This document shows, piece after piece, positions 44,702-53,983 of a DNA stretch of 64,000 nt; within the stretch, counting starts at the first letter, position 1; every line of letters starts with the position of its first letter. The notes beneath the pieces are model-generated. The model saw only the letters and a program-made list of their open reading frames with translations, was not told the origin of the DNA and ran no database searches. The position numbers were made by a program, and so were the translations under genes. Source of the stretch: Chryseobacterium gregarium DSM 19109 (GTDB taxonomy: Bacteria > Bacteroidota > Bacteroidia > Flavobacteriales > Weeksellaceae); NCBI RefSeq assembly GCF_000430845.1, contig NZ_KE387264.1, positions 250,750 to 314,749 on the forward strand. The letters are read 5' to 3'.

Positions 44702-45757
44702 TTAAAGCAGTTTTTTACGTTCAAAACGTTCTTTTGCTTCTATGAGAGCGGTATGTAGTTTTCTTTCCAGTTCTTTTTTGGAAGGCAGTTGTGTCCAGTA
44801 TTCGGCGACCATAATCCCGTCTTTGTGCATTTCCAGGAGTTCCACCTGTTCTTTGCTGCTTTCGGCGCAAAGTATCAGTCCGATTGGGGTTTCTTCGCCT
44901 TCCTGACGTTCGTTTTTATTGAGCCATTTCAGGTATAATTCCATTTGGCCTTTGTGTTTTGCCTGGAATTTCCCCAGCTTGAGTTCTATGGCAACCAATC
45001 TTTTTAATGACCGATGGTAGAATAACAAATCAAGATAAAAGTCTTCTCCGTCTATGATCATTCGCTTCTGGCGTTCTACAAATGCAAACCCTTTCCCTAA
45101 TTCTAAAATAAATTTTTCCAATTCGTGGAGAATAGCTGTTTCGATGTCTTTTTCAAGATAGCCGTTTTGCAGTCCGAGGAAATCCAGAAGATAGGGGTCT
45201 TTGAATGTGTTGATGGGGAAATTGTCGTTTTGCTTTGCCTGAATGTTGGCGATTTCAGTTCTTTCAAAGGCTTTATTGGCAATCTGTTTCCGGAGTTCTC
45301 TTACACCAAGTGTTTCATTAATTGCCAATTGCGCATAAAATTGCTTTGCTTGCTCTGATTTCAAAGGAATTAAAACTAAAAAATGCGACCAAGTCAATTG
45401 TCGTGACAGTGTAACGACAATTTGCATATCAGAAAAAATATCGGCAAACTGCATCATTCTTCTCACATTTTTTTCCGTAAAATTACGTCCGTAAGTATGT
45501 TCCAATTGTGCCGACACTGTCGGCACAATTTGTTTTCCATATTCCGCTCTTTGGTTTTGCAGGATGTCATCATTGATGCGTTTGCCAACCTGCCAAAACA
45601 AAATGGTAAGCGTGCTGTTCGCCTGCATTGCCACCTGATGACGGTTTTGTTCTATCAGTTCTAATAAGTCGGTAAATAGTTTTTCGCTGGGAAATCCTAT
45701 TTGATGAGCTGGGGATTCTGTGTTCTTTATTTTTTTAGCCATAGTTTTAATCATCAT
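44702..45757 (-). CDS. YhcG/DUF1016-family PD-(D/E)XK nuclease-like protein
   Basis: A 351-residue protein. The N-terminal DUF1016_N region contains LFWQVGKRINDDIL, IVPTVSAQLEHTYGRNFTEKNVRRMMQFADIF and IVVTLSRQLTWSHF. The C-terminal nuclease fold has FYLDLLFYHRSLKRLVAIELKLGKF (D and ExK of the PD-(D/E)XK site). The family is found on mobile elements and in defence islands; a function in DNA processing is inferred. It ends 6 bp before the response regulator start on the same strand, so it separates the regulator from the divergent promoter region. Two DNA palindromes overlie the repeated IVxTxSxQL motif. Confidence 0.9.
   Translation of the reverse strand: MMIKTMAKKIKNTESPAHQIGFPSEKLFTDLLELIEQNRHQVAMQANSTLTILFWQVGKRINDDILQNQRAEYGKQIVPTVSAQLEHTYGRNFTEKNVRRMMQFADIFSDMQIVVTLSRQLTWSHFLVLIPLKSEQAKQFYAQLAINETLGVRELRKQIANKAFERTEIANIQAKQNDNFPINTFKDPYLLDFLGLQNGYLEKDIETAILHELEKFILELGKGFAFVERQKRMIIDGEDFYLDLLFYHRSLKRLVAIELKLGKFQAKHKGQMELYLKWLNKNERQEGEETPIGLILCAESSKEQVELLEMHKDGIMVAEYWTQLPSKKELERKLHTALIEAKERFERKKLL
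45396..45422. repeat. Palindrome within the YhcG gene (9-bp arms)
   Basis: AATTGTCGT (45396-45404) pairs with ACGACAATT (45414-45422). It encodes the second copy of the IVxTxSxQL motif and is related to the stronger palindrome at 45504-45530. Confidence 0.7.
45504..45530. repeat. Perfect 27-bp palindrome within the YhcG gene
   Basis: AATTGTGCCGACA (45504-45516) and TGTCGGCACAATT (45518-45530) are exact complements around one base. It encodes the first IVxTxSxQL motif. A perfect palindrome in coding DNA suggests constraint on the DNA or RNA as well as on the protein. Confidence 0.8.
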
Positions 45758-45867
45758 TCCAATTAGCGCTCAGCTTTAAATTTAATATTTTAAATAGTAT
45801 TACATTGTTCCGAATACGTATTAAATATAAAATCATTGATCAATGGTCATTCATTATTTATAAAAAT

Positions 45868-45904
45868 TGTCCGTTTTCGTACAAATGGTGTCCGATAATG
45901 AACA
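45868..45904 (+). promoter_or_regulatory. Two tandem 16-bp dyads, candidate NtrC-type enhancer sites
   Basis: TGTCCGTTTTCGTACA (45868-45883) and TGTCCGATAATGAACA (45889-45904) both start TGTCCG and approximate TGTCCG-N4-CGGACA. They are offset by 21 bp, i.e. two helical turns, and lie 65-100 bp upstream of the sigma-54-like promoter. This is the geometry used by NtrC-family dimers. Confidence 0.6.
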
Positions 45905-45967
45905 GTCTTAAAATTAACAAAATCATATTTAACCACATTTTCAGGAGGTTACCTGTTGATAAATCTC

Positions 45968-45983
45968 TGGCACCTGCATTGTG
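45968..45983 (+). promoter_or_regulatory. Sigma-54-like promoter of the efflux operon
   Basis: TGGCACCTGCATTGTG has GG at -24 and a TTG followed by T at -12, with the exact 10-base spacing between the two dinucleotides. Only the final C of TTGC differs from consensus. It lies 33 bp before the membrane-fusion-protein start. The neighbouring regulator is sigma-54-dependent. Confidence 0.65.
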
Positions 45984-46015
45984 TAATAGTCTGTAAGTAA
46001 ATAGGTTATCTGAAT

Positions 46016-47257
46016 ATGGATACGAAAATAGTAAAAAAGAAGTCTAAACTCAAATTAATATCCATTATCATTGTTTCCGCTGTGGCGGTTTTGGTCTTCG
46101 GATGGTATTTCCTCAATCAGAAAAAAACATATAACGTAAAGCTGGAAGACATTCAGGCGGATGAAGTGACAAACGGGAAATTTGAAGATATGCTGATGGT
46201 AACAGCGCAGACGCAATCTCTCAATTCATCTTTGGTAAATGTTCTGGAAGGCGGCGCCGTAAAAGAAATTTTTGCAGAGGACGGACAAATGGTAACGAAA
46301 GGTCAGCCGATCGCAAGGGTCTACAATCCGAATACGGAATTCAATTATCTGAATCAGGAAACCGGCATTATGCAGCAGATCAGCCAGATGAGAAGTTCGC
46401 TTCTTGAACTTAAAAATCAGGAATTCAATCAGGATAAAGAATTATTACAGTCTCAGAACGATTATAATACCGCTTTGCAGTCTTTCAATCTCCAGAAGAG
46501 GCTTTATGAAGCAGAAATTGGCAAGAAAACAGACTATGATGTGGCACTGCAAAACCTGAATTATCAGAAACAGAGAAAAGTAATTGTGGAAAAAGGGGCT
46601 TCAAGTGAAAAGATGTCCAGAAACGCTCAGTTTTCTGCCATCAATAATTCCATCAGCCAAATGGACAAAAGCCTGAATATTCTTAAGTCGAATAAAAATA
46701 ACTTTCTTATTATGTCGCCGGTTTCCGGAAGATTGTCGTCTTTTAATATTTCATTAGGACAAAACCTGACATCCGGTGAAAGCATCGGAAAAGTGGATCT
46801 GATGGGCGGTTACAAACTGATTGCGAAAGTGGATGAATATTATATCAATAAACTCACCAGCGGGATCAAGGGAAGCCTGGAAAGCAATACAAAACAATTT
46901 GAAGTCATCATCACCAAAATTCTTCCGGAAGTAAAAGACGGGCAGTTTTCTGTGGAGCTGAACTTCATTGATGCAAAACCGGAAAATCTGAAAATCGGAA
47001 TGACCTTCGGAGTGAAACTGAAATTATCTGCAGACACGCAAAGCCTGATGATTCCGAAAGGAAATTTCTACAAAGACACGAACGGAAAATGGATATTTGT
47101 CCTGAAAAATAATAAAGCCGAAAAAAGAAATATCAGCCTGGGAAGAGAAAACCAAATGTATTATGAAGTGGTTTCCGGACTTAAACAGGGCGAAACTGTG
47201 ATTACATCAGATTATACGGAACTTAAGAAATATGAGATCTTAGATGTGAGACAATAG
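46016..47257 (+). CDS. HlyD/MacA-type membrane fusion protein
   Basis: A 413-residue periplasmic adaptor. One N-terminal membrane helix (about 13-33) is followed by a lipoyl-like half (VLEGGAVKEIFAEDGQMVTKGQPIARV). A long coiled-coil hairpin spans about 115-215. A second lipoyl half (MSPVSGRLSSFNISLGQNLTSGESIGKV) and a C-terminal barrel with FVLKNNKAEKRNISLGREN follow. It should link inner-membrane ABC permeases to the TolC-like channel encoded at the end of the operon. First gene after the sigma-54-like promoter. Confidence 0.9.
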   Translation: MDTKIVKKKSKLKLISIIIVSAVAVLVFGWYFLNQKKTYNVKLEDIQADEVTNGKFEDMLMVTAQTQSLNSSLVNVLEGGAVKEIFAEDGQMVTKGQPIARVYNPNTEFNYLNQETGIMQQISQMRSSLLELKNQEFNQDKELLQSQNDYNTALQSFNLQKRLYEAEIGKKTDYDVALQNLNYQKQRKVIVEKGASSEKMSRNAQFSAINNSISQMDKSLNILKSNKNNFLIMSPVSGRLSSFNISLGQNLTSGESIGKVDLMGGYKLIAKVDEYYINKLTSGIKGSLESNTKQFEVIITKILPEVKDGQFSVELNFIDAKPENLKIGMTFGVKLKLSADTQSLMIPKGNFYKDTNGKWIFVLKNNKAEKRNISLGRENQMYYEVVSGLKQGETVITSDYTELKKYEILDVRQ

Positions 47258-47333
47258 ACTGATAGATGAGAGACTTAAAATCTCAGACTCAAAATACAGA
47301 ACCTAAAATATAGAAATTTAAACTTAAATTAAA

Positions 47334-48056
47334 ATGATCAATATTCAGAACCTTTCAAAAGTTTATAAAACCGAAGATGTACAAACCAATGCACTAAACA
47401 ACGTAAGCCTGGGCATAAAAGAAGGTGAGTTTGTAGCCATCATGGGGCCTTCCGGCTGTGGAAAATCTACTTTCCTTAATATTCTGGGATTGCTGGACAG
47501 TGCTTCTTCGGGATCTTATAAATTCGGTGATACGGAAACAATCAGTCTGAGTGAAAAGAAAAAATCTGACATCAGAAAGAAAAATATCGGTTTCATTTTT
47601 CAGAATTTTAATCTGATTGATGAGCTGACGGTTTTTGAAAATATAGAACTTCCTTTGATTTATAACGGTGTTTCTTCCTCCGAAAGAAAAAGAAGAGTGG
47701 AAGAAATTATGGAAAAAATCAACATTTCTCACAGAGCAAAACATTATCCACAACAGCTTTCCGGCGGCCAGCAGCAAAGAGCAGCCGTTGCAAGAGCTTT
47801 AGTCACAAAACCAAAATTGATCCTTGCTGATGAACCGACCGGAAATCTTGACAGCTCCAACGGAAACGAAGTGATGAACCTTTTGGCAGAGCTTCACAGG
47901 GAAGGATCTACAATCGCAATGGTGACGCACTCTTCTTATGACGCTGGTTACGCTTCCAAAATCGTGAATATGAAAGACGGCGAAATCTTCTCAGAAGAGC
48001 ATTCTTCCCAAAGAAAGGATGTCTTTGAAAAGGCAGACGCTAAGAATTTTGAGTAA
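47334..48056 (+). CDS. ABC transporter ATP-binding protein (MacB/LolD type)
   Basis: A 240-residue ATPase with Walker A GPSGCGKST, Q-loop FIFQNFNLIDELTVFENIELPL, signature LSGGQQQRAAVARAL, Walker B LILADEPTGNLDS and H-loop AMVTHSSYDAGYA. The sequence class is that of LolD/MacB/FtsE-like exporters acting with FtsX-type permeases. It lies 76 bp after the adaptor gene and 117 bp before the first permease. Confidence 0.94.
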   Translation: MINIQNLSKVYKTEDVQTNALNNVSLGIKEGEFVAIMGPSGCGKSTFLNILGLLDSASSGSYKFGDTETISLSEKKKSDIRKKNIGFIFQNFNLIDELTVFENIELPLIYNGVSSSERKRRVEEIMEKINISHRAKHYPQQLSGGQQQRAAVARALVTKPKLILADEPTGNLDSSNGNEVMNLLAELHREGSTIAMVTHSSYDAGYASKIVNMKDGEIFSEEHSSQRKDVFEKADAKNFE

Positions 48057-48173
48057 TCAGATTCTATTAAAACAAACATTCATTCAACCATTTTATAACT
48101 GATCTCAGAGATCCAGACGATTGCTGTTTCTCTGAGGTTTTTAAAATCGTTTATCAATCATAAAACATCACTT

Positions 48174-50594
48174 ATGTTAAACAATTGGCTCAAAATTGCC
48201 TTCATCAACTATAAAAAGAACTGGCTCTCCACCATCATCAATTTATTTGGATTGACGATCGGATTGACAGGCTTTATGCTCATTCTAATGCATTGGAATG
48301 ACGAAGAATCTTTCGAAAAATGGAATCCGAAGAAAGACGATATTTATTATTTCCAGACTTATAATAAAAAAGAGAATTCTTATGGTAACAATATTTCCAT
48401 TCCGATAGCAAATCGTGCCAAAGTAGTTATTCCAGGTGTTGAGGATTATGTCTTGTTCAAAAGTTCCGGAATGGGTTTTAAAATAACCACTAAAAATAGA
48501 ACATTCTATCAAGAAGGGGGAATGAATGTTTCTGATAATTTTTTTGAATTTTTCCCATTCAAACTGGTTGACGGGAGTTACAAAAATGCTTTGAAAGGTG
48601 GTGGCGATATTGCACTCTCGACAACTGCCGCCAAAAATCTGTTTGGTAAAACTAATGTTGCCGGCGAAAGTCTCAAGTTCAATAATAAAAATTTTGTTGT
48701 AACCGCAGTTTATGAATTACCAAAAGAAAACAGCCAGATAAAACCAGAGTTTCTTCTAAAGCCAGTAGAACCAATGAAAAACGATGAAAACCAATGGGGA
48801 AATTTCAGCTACGGCTGCTTTTTTATGCTTAAAAAAGAGGTAGATCTTGAGCAGATAAGAGAAAAATTTATAAAAGATATTTTTCTATATCGTGCAAGTT
48901 TGGATAAAGACTCTTCAGGAATGACGCCGCAACAATATCTCGATTTGTACGGCCCGACGGATAGTCTTCTTACACCATTGGATGAAATCAAACTCCACGC
49001 AAAAGCATCTTGGTTTGGTCCGGTTGATTTCAAAACTTTGATGATTTTGTTTACACTTTCAGTTCTGATTGTTGTCTTGTCGGCGATTAATTTTATCAAT
49101 CTAAAAACAGCCCAGGCTTCTCAACGTGCAAAAGAAATCGGCGTGAGAAAAGCCATTGGAAGTACGAAATTGAGCCTTGTTTTACAGTTTTTGCTGGAAA
49201 CTTTTATCATTTGTTTTGCTTCTTACTTGCTTTCCTTAGCCTTGACAGAACTGCTTTTGCCAAGCTTCAACAAGTTCTATGACAAAGAAATGAAAATGAC
49301 CGACTGGCATATTTTCTTTTACTCATTTGCAATGGTCATTACGGTAACTGTTATTTCAGGATTGATTCCTGCAATGTATCTTTCAAACTTCAAAGCAATT
49401 GAAACTCTGAAAGGGAATTTTGCAAGAAGTAAAAACGGAATCTGGCTCAGAAACGGGATTTTGACTTTGCAGTTAATCATCTCTTCATTCTTCATTATTG
49501 GCGGATTGATCGTGAATCAGCAGGTGAAATATATGATGAATAAGGATCTTGGATATAGCGGAAAACAGATTATGATGATCAACTTCAGCGAAGAAAATCC
49601 TAAACCCTGGCTAAAATATGAACGGCTTAAAAACGAAATGAAAAAGATCCAAGGCGTGACCGATATTTCTTACGGGGAAGCTGTCCCTGGAAATGGCAGA
49701 AGATCAAGCGATTCCAATATGGATTATATGGATAAAAGCATACAAGCCCAGCACGGATCGATGGATTATAATTACCTGAAATTTATTGATGTAAAACTTA
49801 AAACAGGACGCTGGCTCGACCCAAACCTTGCATCAGATACCATAAGCAATGTTTTAGTCAATGAGGCTTTTGTAAGAAAATTTGGATGGAATGATGAGGA
49901 AGCTATGAAGCGTGTATTCCATCCCGGGTTTGACTATCAGAAAGATTATCACATCGTAGGAATTGTAAAAGATTTTAATATTAAAAATCTACAAACTACA
50001 ATAGAGCCAATTGTGTTTTTTCATTACAAAGAAACCGATTGGAAACGATTCGATGTTTATAATATCCAATTAAAAATCGACCAGAATGATATAGAAGGAA
50101 CGGTGAAAAGACTGAAAACTTACTGGCAGAATCATGTAGAGCAAGGCTATCCTTTCGATTATTATTTCCTCGATCAGAAATTTGCAAAGACCTTCGAAAA
50201 ATATCAAAAACAAAAGACATTATTTACCATTTTGAATGCAATGGTTTTAATGGTCGCATTATTAGGATTATTCGCCTTGTCATCATTAATGATCGAACAA
50301 AAACTGAAAGACGTTGCGATCAGAAAAACACTTGGTGCATCAGACGGGAGTTTGATAATGGAACTTACAAAACAATTCCTCTGGATTACGTTAATCGCTG
50401 TTTTAATCAGCATTCCGGTCAGTTATTACCTGATGAATGAATGGCTGAAAGATTTCGCTTACCGGATTGATATGCCTGTTTTACCATTTGTTATGAGTCT
50501 TATGGTTCTGCTCTTACTGACTTTCGCAGTGGTAAGTATCAAAGCCTACCGAGCCACAAAAGTAAATCTTGTAAAATACCTGAAATACGAGTAA
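48174..50594 (+). CDS. ABC permease, MacB_PCD/FtsX type (copy 1)
   Basis: An 806-residue permease with two MacB-like halves. A first membrane helix lies near residues 20-42, with a periplasmic domain to ~280. Three helices with the FtsX hallmark NFINLKTAQASQRAKEIGVRKAIGSTK follow, then a second periplasmic domain (~445-680). A final three-helix FtsX block has ALSSLMIEQKLKDVAIRKTLGASDGSL and ends KAYRATKVNLVKYLKYE. It works as a mechanotransmission-type exporter with the ATPase upstream. It is a close paralogue of the next gene. Confidence 0.92.
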   Translation: MLNNWLKIAFINYKKNWLSTIINLFGLTIGLTGFMLILMHWNDEESFEKWNPKKDDIYYFQTYNKKENSYGNNISIPIANRAKVVIPGVEDYVLFKSSGMGFKITTKNRTFYQEGGMNVSDNFFEFFPFKLVDGSYKNALKGGGDIALSTTAAKNLFGKTNVAGESLKFNNKNFVVTAVYELPKENSQIKPEFLLKPVEPMKNDENQWGNFSYGCFFMLKKEVDLEQIREKFIKDIFLYRASLDKDSSGMTPQQYLDLYGPTDSLLTPLDEIKLHAKASWFGPVDFKTLMILFTLSVLIVVLSAINFINLKTAQASQRAKEIGVRKAIGSTKLSLVLQFLLETFIICFASYLLSLALTELLLPSFNKFYDKEMKMTDWHIFFYSFAMVITVTVISGLIPAMYLSNFKAIETLKGNFARSKNGIWLRNGILTLQLIISSFFIIGGLIVNQQVKYMMNKDLGYSGKQIMMINFSEENPKPWLKYERLKNEMKKIQGVTDISYGEAVPGNGRRSSDSNMDYMDKSIQAQHGSMDYNYLKFIDVKLKTGRWLDPNLASDTISNVLVNEAFVRKFGWNDEEAMKRVFHPGFDYQKDYHIVGIVKDFNIKNLQTTIEPIVFFHYKETDWKRFDVYNIQLKIDQNDIEGTVKRLKTYWQNHVEQGYPFDYYFLDQKFAKTFEKYQKQKTLFTILNAMVLMVALLGLFALSSLMIEQKLKDVAIRKTLGASDGSLIMELTKQFLWITLIAVLISIPVSYYLMNEWLKDFAYRIDMPVLPFVMSLMVLLLLTFAVVSIKAYRATKVNLVKYLKYE

Positions 50595-50642
50595 AATCCG
50601 GAAGACTTAATATCATCATTTATCACTTATAATTCATCATCT

Positions 50643-53081
50643 ATGATTAAAAACTGGCTCAAAATAGCATTCATCAATTACCGGAAAAACTGGCTTTCCA
50701 CCATCATCAATGTCTTGGGACTCAGTGTCGGCCTGTGTGTTTTCCTATTAATATTTATCCATTGGCAGGATGAGAAATCCTATGAAAATTGGGTTCCGAA
50801 TAAAGAGAATATTTATTTGGTGGAAAATAGCAATGCTGCTTTTGGAAATCTGATTACATCCAGTTACCCGGAACTGGCGGTACCGACAGAAAAATTTGAT
50901 GAGATAGAGAATTTTGCCATTGTAAATTTGTGGAAGGATTACAAAATCAGATTAATATCCGGTGGCAAATCTGTCTTTACCACTAATGCGAAAGTTACGG
51001 ATGATTTTTTTGAGTTCTTTCCTTTTGAAAAAGTGGCAGGAGATTTAAAAAACGCTGTCAACGGCGACGGGAAAATTGCCATTTCAGAAGAAACAGCAAA
51101 AGTTCTTTTTGGAGATGATTTCAACAGCTGTATCGGAAGAAAATTGCAGTTAGATGATTCTGAAAACAAGTCTTATGTTGTAAGTGCTGTCTACAAGCTG
51201 CCAAATTCCAACACAGTTTTCCGTCCTGGTTTTGTAATGAAACATCCTAGTTTTTTGAATAAGAACAAGTATGATGACCAATGGACCAATTACAGCTACG
51301 TCGGATATTTCAAACTGAAACCCGGAACCGATGTTCAGGATCTTGAAAGAAAACTGTCGAATCTCCTTTGGGAAAATGAAAAAATAACGATGAAAAAATG
51401 GGGAGAAAAGATTGACGAAAAAAATAAGTCAAAAGTTTCTCTCACGCCGGTCAGCAAAATGAAACTGGACGCAAAAAGCGAAGGTGTAGATAAAGGAGAT
51501 AAAAAATCAATTATGATCTTGTTGGGTTTGTCGGCTTTGATTCTGTTATTGTCAGGCATTAATCTTATTAATTTAAAAACAGCGCAGGCATCTCAAAGAG
51601 CAAAAGAAGTCGGAATAAGAAAAGTGGTTGGAAGCACAAAATCGAAGCTGATCTTGCAGTTTTTGATCGAGACCTTTATGATCTGTCTTGTAGCTTATAT
51701 TATTGCTTTTGCAATGGTCGAGCTTCTTCTTCCTTCTTACAACAGGTTTCTTGGCAAGGATATCAAACTGGATAACGGGCAGATTTTCATCTATACAGGT
51801 TTGTTATTGCTGGTTTTTTCATTGATTTCCGGATTAATTCCTGCTATTTATCTTTCCAACTTCAAGCCTATCAACACACTGAAAGGTAATTTTGCCAGAA
51901 GCAGACAAGGCGTTTGGTTACGAAATTCAATTCTGACCTTACAATTAATTATCTCTTCATTTTTCATCATTTGCTCATTGATCATTCATACTCAGGTTGG
52001 GTATATGATGAAAAAGGATTTAGGTTTTAAAGGTGATCAGGTGATAAGAATCCAATTCAAAAAAGCCGATTGGAAGGACGATTATATTTCCAAAAAATAC
52101 CTTCGCCTAAAAAATGAAGTTTCAAAGATTGCAGGAGTACAGGATATTACAAGTTCTGTTTTTAATATAGGAAATGGGCTTAACAATTCCTCTTCTGTAA
52201 AAAATGCTATTGATACCACAAAAAGTATCAGCTCAGTTGGTGTTGGCGGCATTGATTATAATTTTTTCAGATTTTATAAAATTAAATTTGTTGCCGGGAG
52301 AGATCTGGATCTGCGATATGCTTCTGATACAATTTCCGGTGCTATTGCCAATGAAACATTTGTTAAAAAAATGGGCTGGAATGCCCAGCAGGCCTTAGGA
52401 AAAGAAATTTTGCCGGGCTGGGAAGGGAAGAAGAAATATAAAATCCTGGGTGTTGTTAAAGATTTTTATGTCACTGGTGTAGATAAGCCTGTAGATCCGG
52501 TCGTAATGTTCAATTATGACAGAAACTGGGTCAAAAATAATATGCAAAATCTCCAGATCAAACTTTCCGGAAACGATATTAATGGAACATTAGAAAGAAT
52601 CGAGGAGTTCTGGCTCACAAAAGCAGAACCCGGCTATCCCTTCGATTATGAATTTGTAGACAAACAATTTGCAAGAACCTTTGAGAAATTTCAGAAACAA
52701 CAGATGCTTTTCACGATACTCAATATTGTGGTTCTGGTCATTGCACTGCTGGGATTATTCGCCTTGTCATCATTATTAATAGAACAAAAACTGAAAGATG
52801 TGGCCATCAAAAAAACACTTGGTGCCGACGGGAAAACCATTATCTGGGATCTTACGAAAAGATTTCTTCTGATCTGTTTCTTTGCCGTTTTGCTAAGCAT
52901 TCCTACGAGTTATTATGCAATGAATGAATGGCTCAAGAATTTCTCTTACCGGATCGATATGCCTGTATGGCCTTACGTTTTGAGCATGATCTTATTGCTG
53001 ATTCTCACTTTTTCGGTAGTAAGTTTCAAGGCTTACCGTGCCACAAAAATCAACCTTGTAAAATATCTCAAATACGAATGA
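50643..53081 (+). CDS. ABC permease, MacB_PCD/FtsX type (copy 2)
   Basis: An 812-residue permease collinear with the preceding gene. It has the same N-terminus (IKNWLKIAFINYRKNWLSTIIN), the same FtsX blocks (NLINLKTAQASQRAKEVGIRKVVGSTK, ALSSLLIEQKLKDVAIKKTLGADGKT) and the same KYLKYE end. The periplasmic domains differ more than the membrane parts. Two full-length permeases with one ATPase suggest a heterodimeric transporter, each permease contributing one half. Confidence 0.92.
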   Translation: MIKNWLKIAFINYRKNWLSTIINVLGLSVGLCVFLLIFIHWQDEKSYENWVPNKENIYLVENSNAAFGNLITSSYPELAVPTEKFDEIENFAIVNLWKDYKIRLISGGKSVFTTNAKVTDDFFEFFPFEKVAGDLKNAVNGDGKIAISEETAKVLFGDDFNSCIGRKLQLDDSENKSYVVSAVYKLPNSNTVFRPGFVMKHPSFLNKNKYDDQWTNYSYVGYFKLKPGTDVQDLERKLSNLLWENEKITMKKWGEKIDEKNKSKVSLTPVSKMKLDAKSEGVDKGDKKSIMILLGLSALILLLSGINLINLKTAQASQRAKEVGIRKVVGSTKSKLILQFLIETFMICLVAYIIAFAMVELLLPSYNRFLGKDIKLDNGQIFIYTGLLLLVFSLISGLIPAIYLSNFKPINTLKGNFARSRQGVWLRNSILTLQLIISSFFIICSLIIHTQVGYMMKKDLGFKGDQVIRIQFKKADWKDDYISKKYLRLKNEVSKIAGVQDITSSVFNIGNGLNNSSSVKNAIDTTKSISSVGVGGIDYNFFRFYKIKFVAGRDLDLRYASDTISGAIANETFVKKMGWNAQQALGKEILPGWEGKKKYKILGVVKDFYVTGVDKPVDPVVMFNYDRNWVKNNMQNLQIKLSGNDINGTLERIEEFWLTKAEPGYPFDYEFVDKQFARTFEKFQKQQMLFTILNIVVLVIALLGLFALSSLLIEQKLKDVAIKKTLGADGKTIIWDLTKRFLLICFFAVLLSIPTSYYAMNEWLKNFSYRIDMPVWPYVLSMILLLILTFSVVSFKAYRATKINLVKYLKYE

Positions 53082-53086
53082 CAGGT

Positions 53087-53128
53087 TTTCTAACCTTCAG
53101 GGTTTCAAAAACCTTGAAGGGTTATAAA
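53087..53128. repeat. Intergenic palindromic repeat
   Basis: An imperfect hairpin built on AACCTTCAGGGTTT and AAACCTTGAAGGGTT, with a short A-rich loop, lies between the second permease and the GLPGLI gene. It could modulate mRNA stability or partially terminate transcription in the operon. Confidence 0.5.
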
Positions 53129-53140
53129 AAATAAATCAAA

Positions 53141-53962
53141 ATGAAAAAACAACTTTTAATTATCGCGGTACTGACATTCGGATTATCTTTTTCACAAACC
53201 CACAGATATATTTATGAACTGAGTATAAAGCGGGATAATCAAATTAATAAAATGAATATGGTTCTGGACATCGATAAGGATTATACCAGGTTCTACGATT
53301 ATGATTTCCTCAGAAACGATTCTATCAGCAAGAAAACCGGAGAAAACCGGCAGAACACTACGCAGTCTGACCAATTGATTCTGAGGAAAACCAATACCAG
53401 TGAAAATAAAGCTTTTCACAACAGTATGTTCGATTATTTTGTCATTGATTCCAAAGACGAGATAAACTGGAAAATACAAAACGAGAGCAAAAAAAGCGCA
53501 GAATATTCTTTGCAGAAAGCAACCGCCGACTTTGGCGGAAGAAAATGGACAGCCTGGTTTTGCAATGCGGTTCCTTTTCAGGAAGGGCCATACAAATTCC
53601 GGGGTTTGCCCGGACTGATCTTCGAATTGCAAGACGACAAAGGCATTTACATTTACACATTGTCGAAAAGCATCAATCTTCCGGAGACTTTTGCGACCAC
53701 CAATTTTCTGGAAACCCATTACGGAAAACAACCTGTAAAAGTTACTTTGAAACAGTTTCAAAAAGTCAAGCTGGATTATTATAACGACCCGGTTGCTGAT
53801 ATGAAAAACGCTCTGAAAAATGGCGGAACGGTGGTTATCAGAGGCGAAAAGATCACAAGCCAGGAACAATTGGATCAGAAAAGAAAATTCCTTCAGGAGA
53901 TCATCAGAAAGAATTACAATCCGATAGAACCGGATAAAGCAATTCCGTACCCTGAAAACTAA
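53141..53962 (+). CDS. GLPGLI-family protein
   Basis: A 273-residue exported protein: signal peptide MKKQLLIIAVLTFGLSFSQ, and the name-giving motif in FRGLPGLIFELQD near residue 155. The family is a Bacteroidota-specific periplasmic group of unknown function, often beside TonB receptors or exporters. Here it lies inside the efflux operon, 60 bp after the permease and 21 bp before the TolC-type gene. A link to the exported substrate is inferred. Confidence 0.9.
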   Translation: MKKQLLIIAVLTFGLSFSQTHRYIYELSIKRDNQINKMNMVLDIDKDYTRFYDYDFLRNDSISKKTGENRQNTTQSDQLILRKTNTSENKAFHNSMFDYFVIDSKDEINWKIQNESKKSAEYSLQKATADFGGRKWTAWFCNAVPFQEGPYKFRGLPGLIFELQDDKGIYIYTLSKSINLPETFATTNFLETHYGKQPVKVTLKQFQKVKLDYYNDPVADMKNALKNGGTVVIRGEKITSQEQLDQKRKFLQEIIRKNYNPIEPDKAIPYPEN

Positions 53963-53983
53963 AATTGTAAAAGGTAACCTGTT

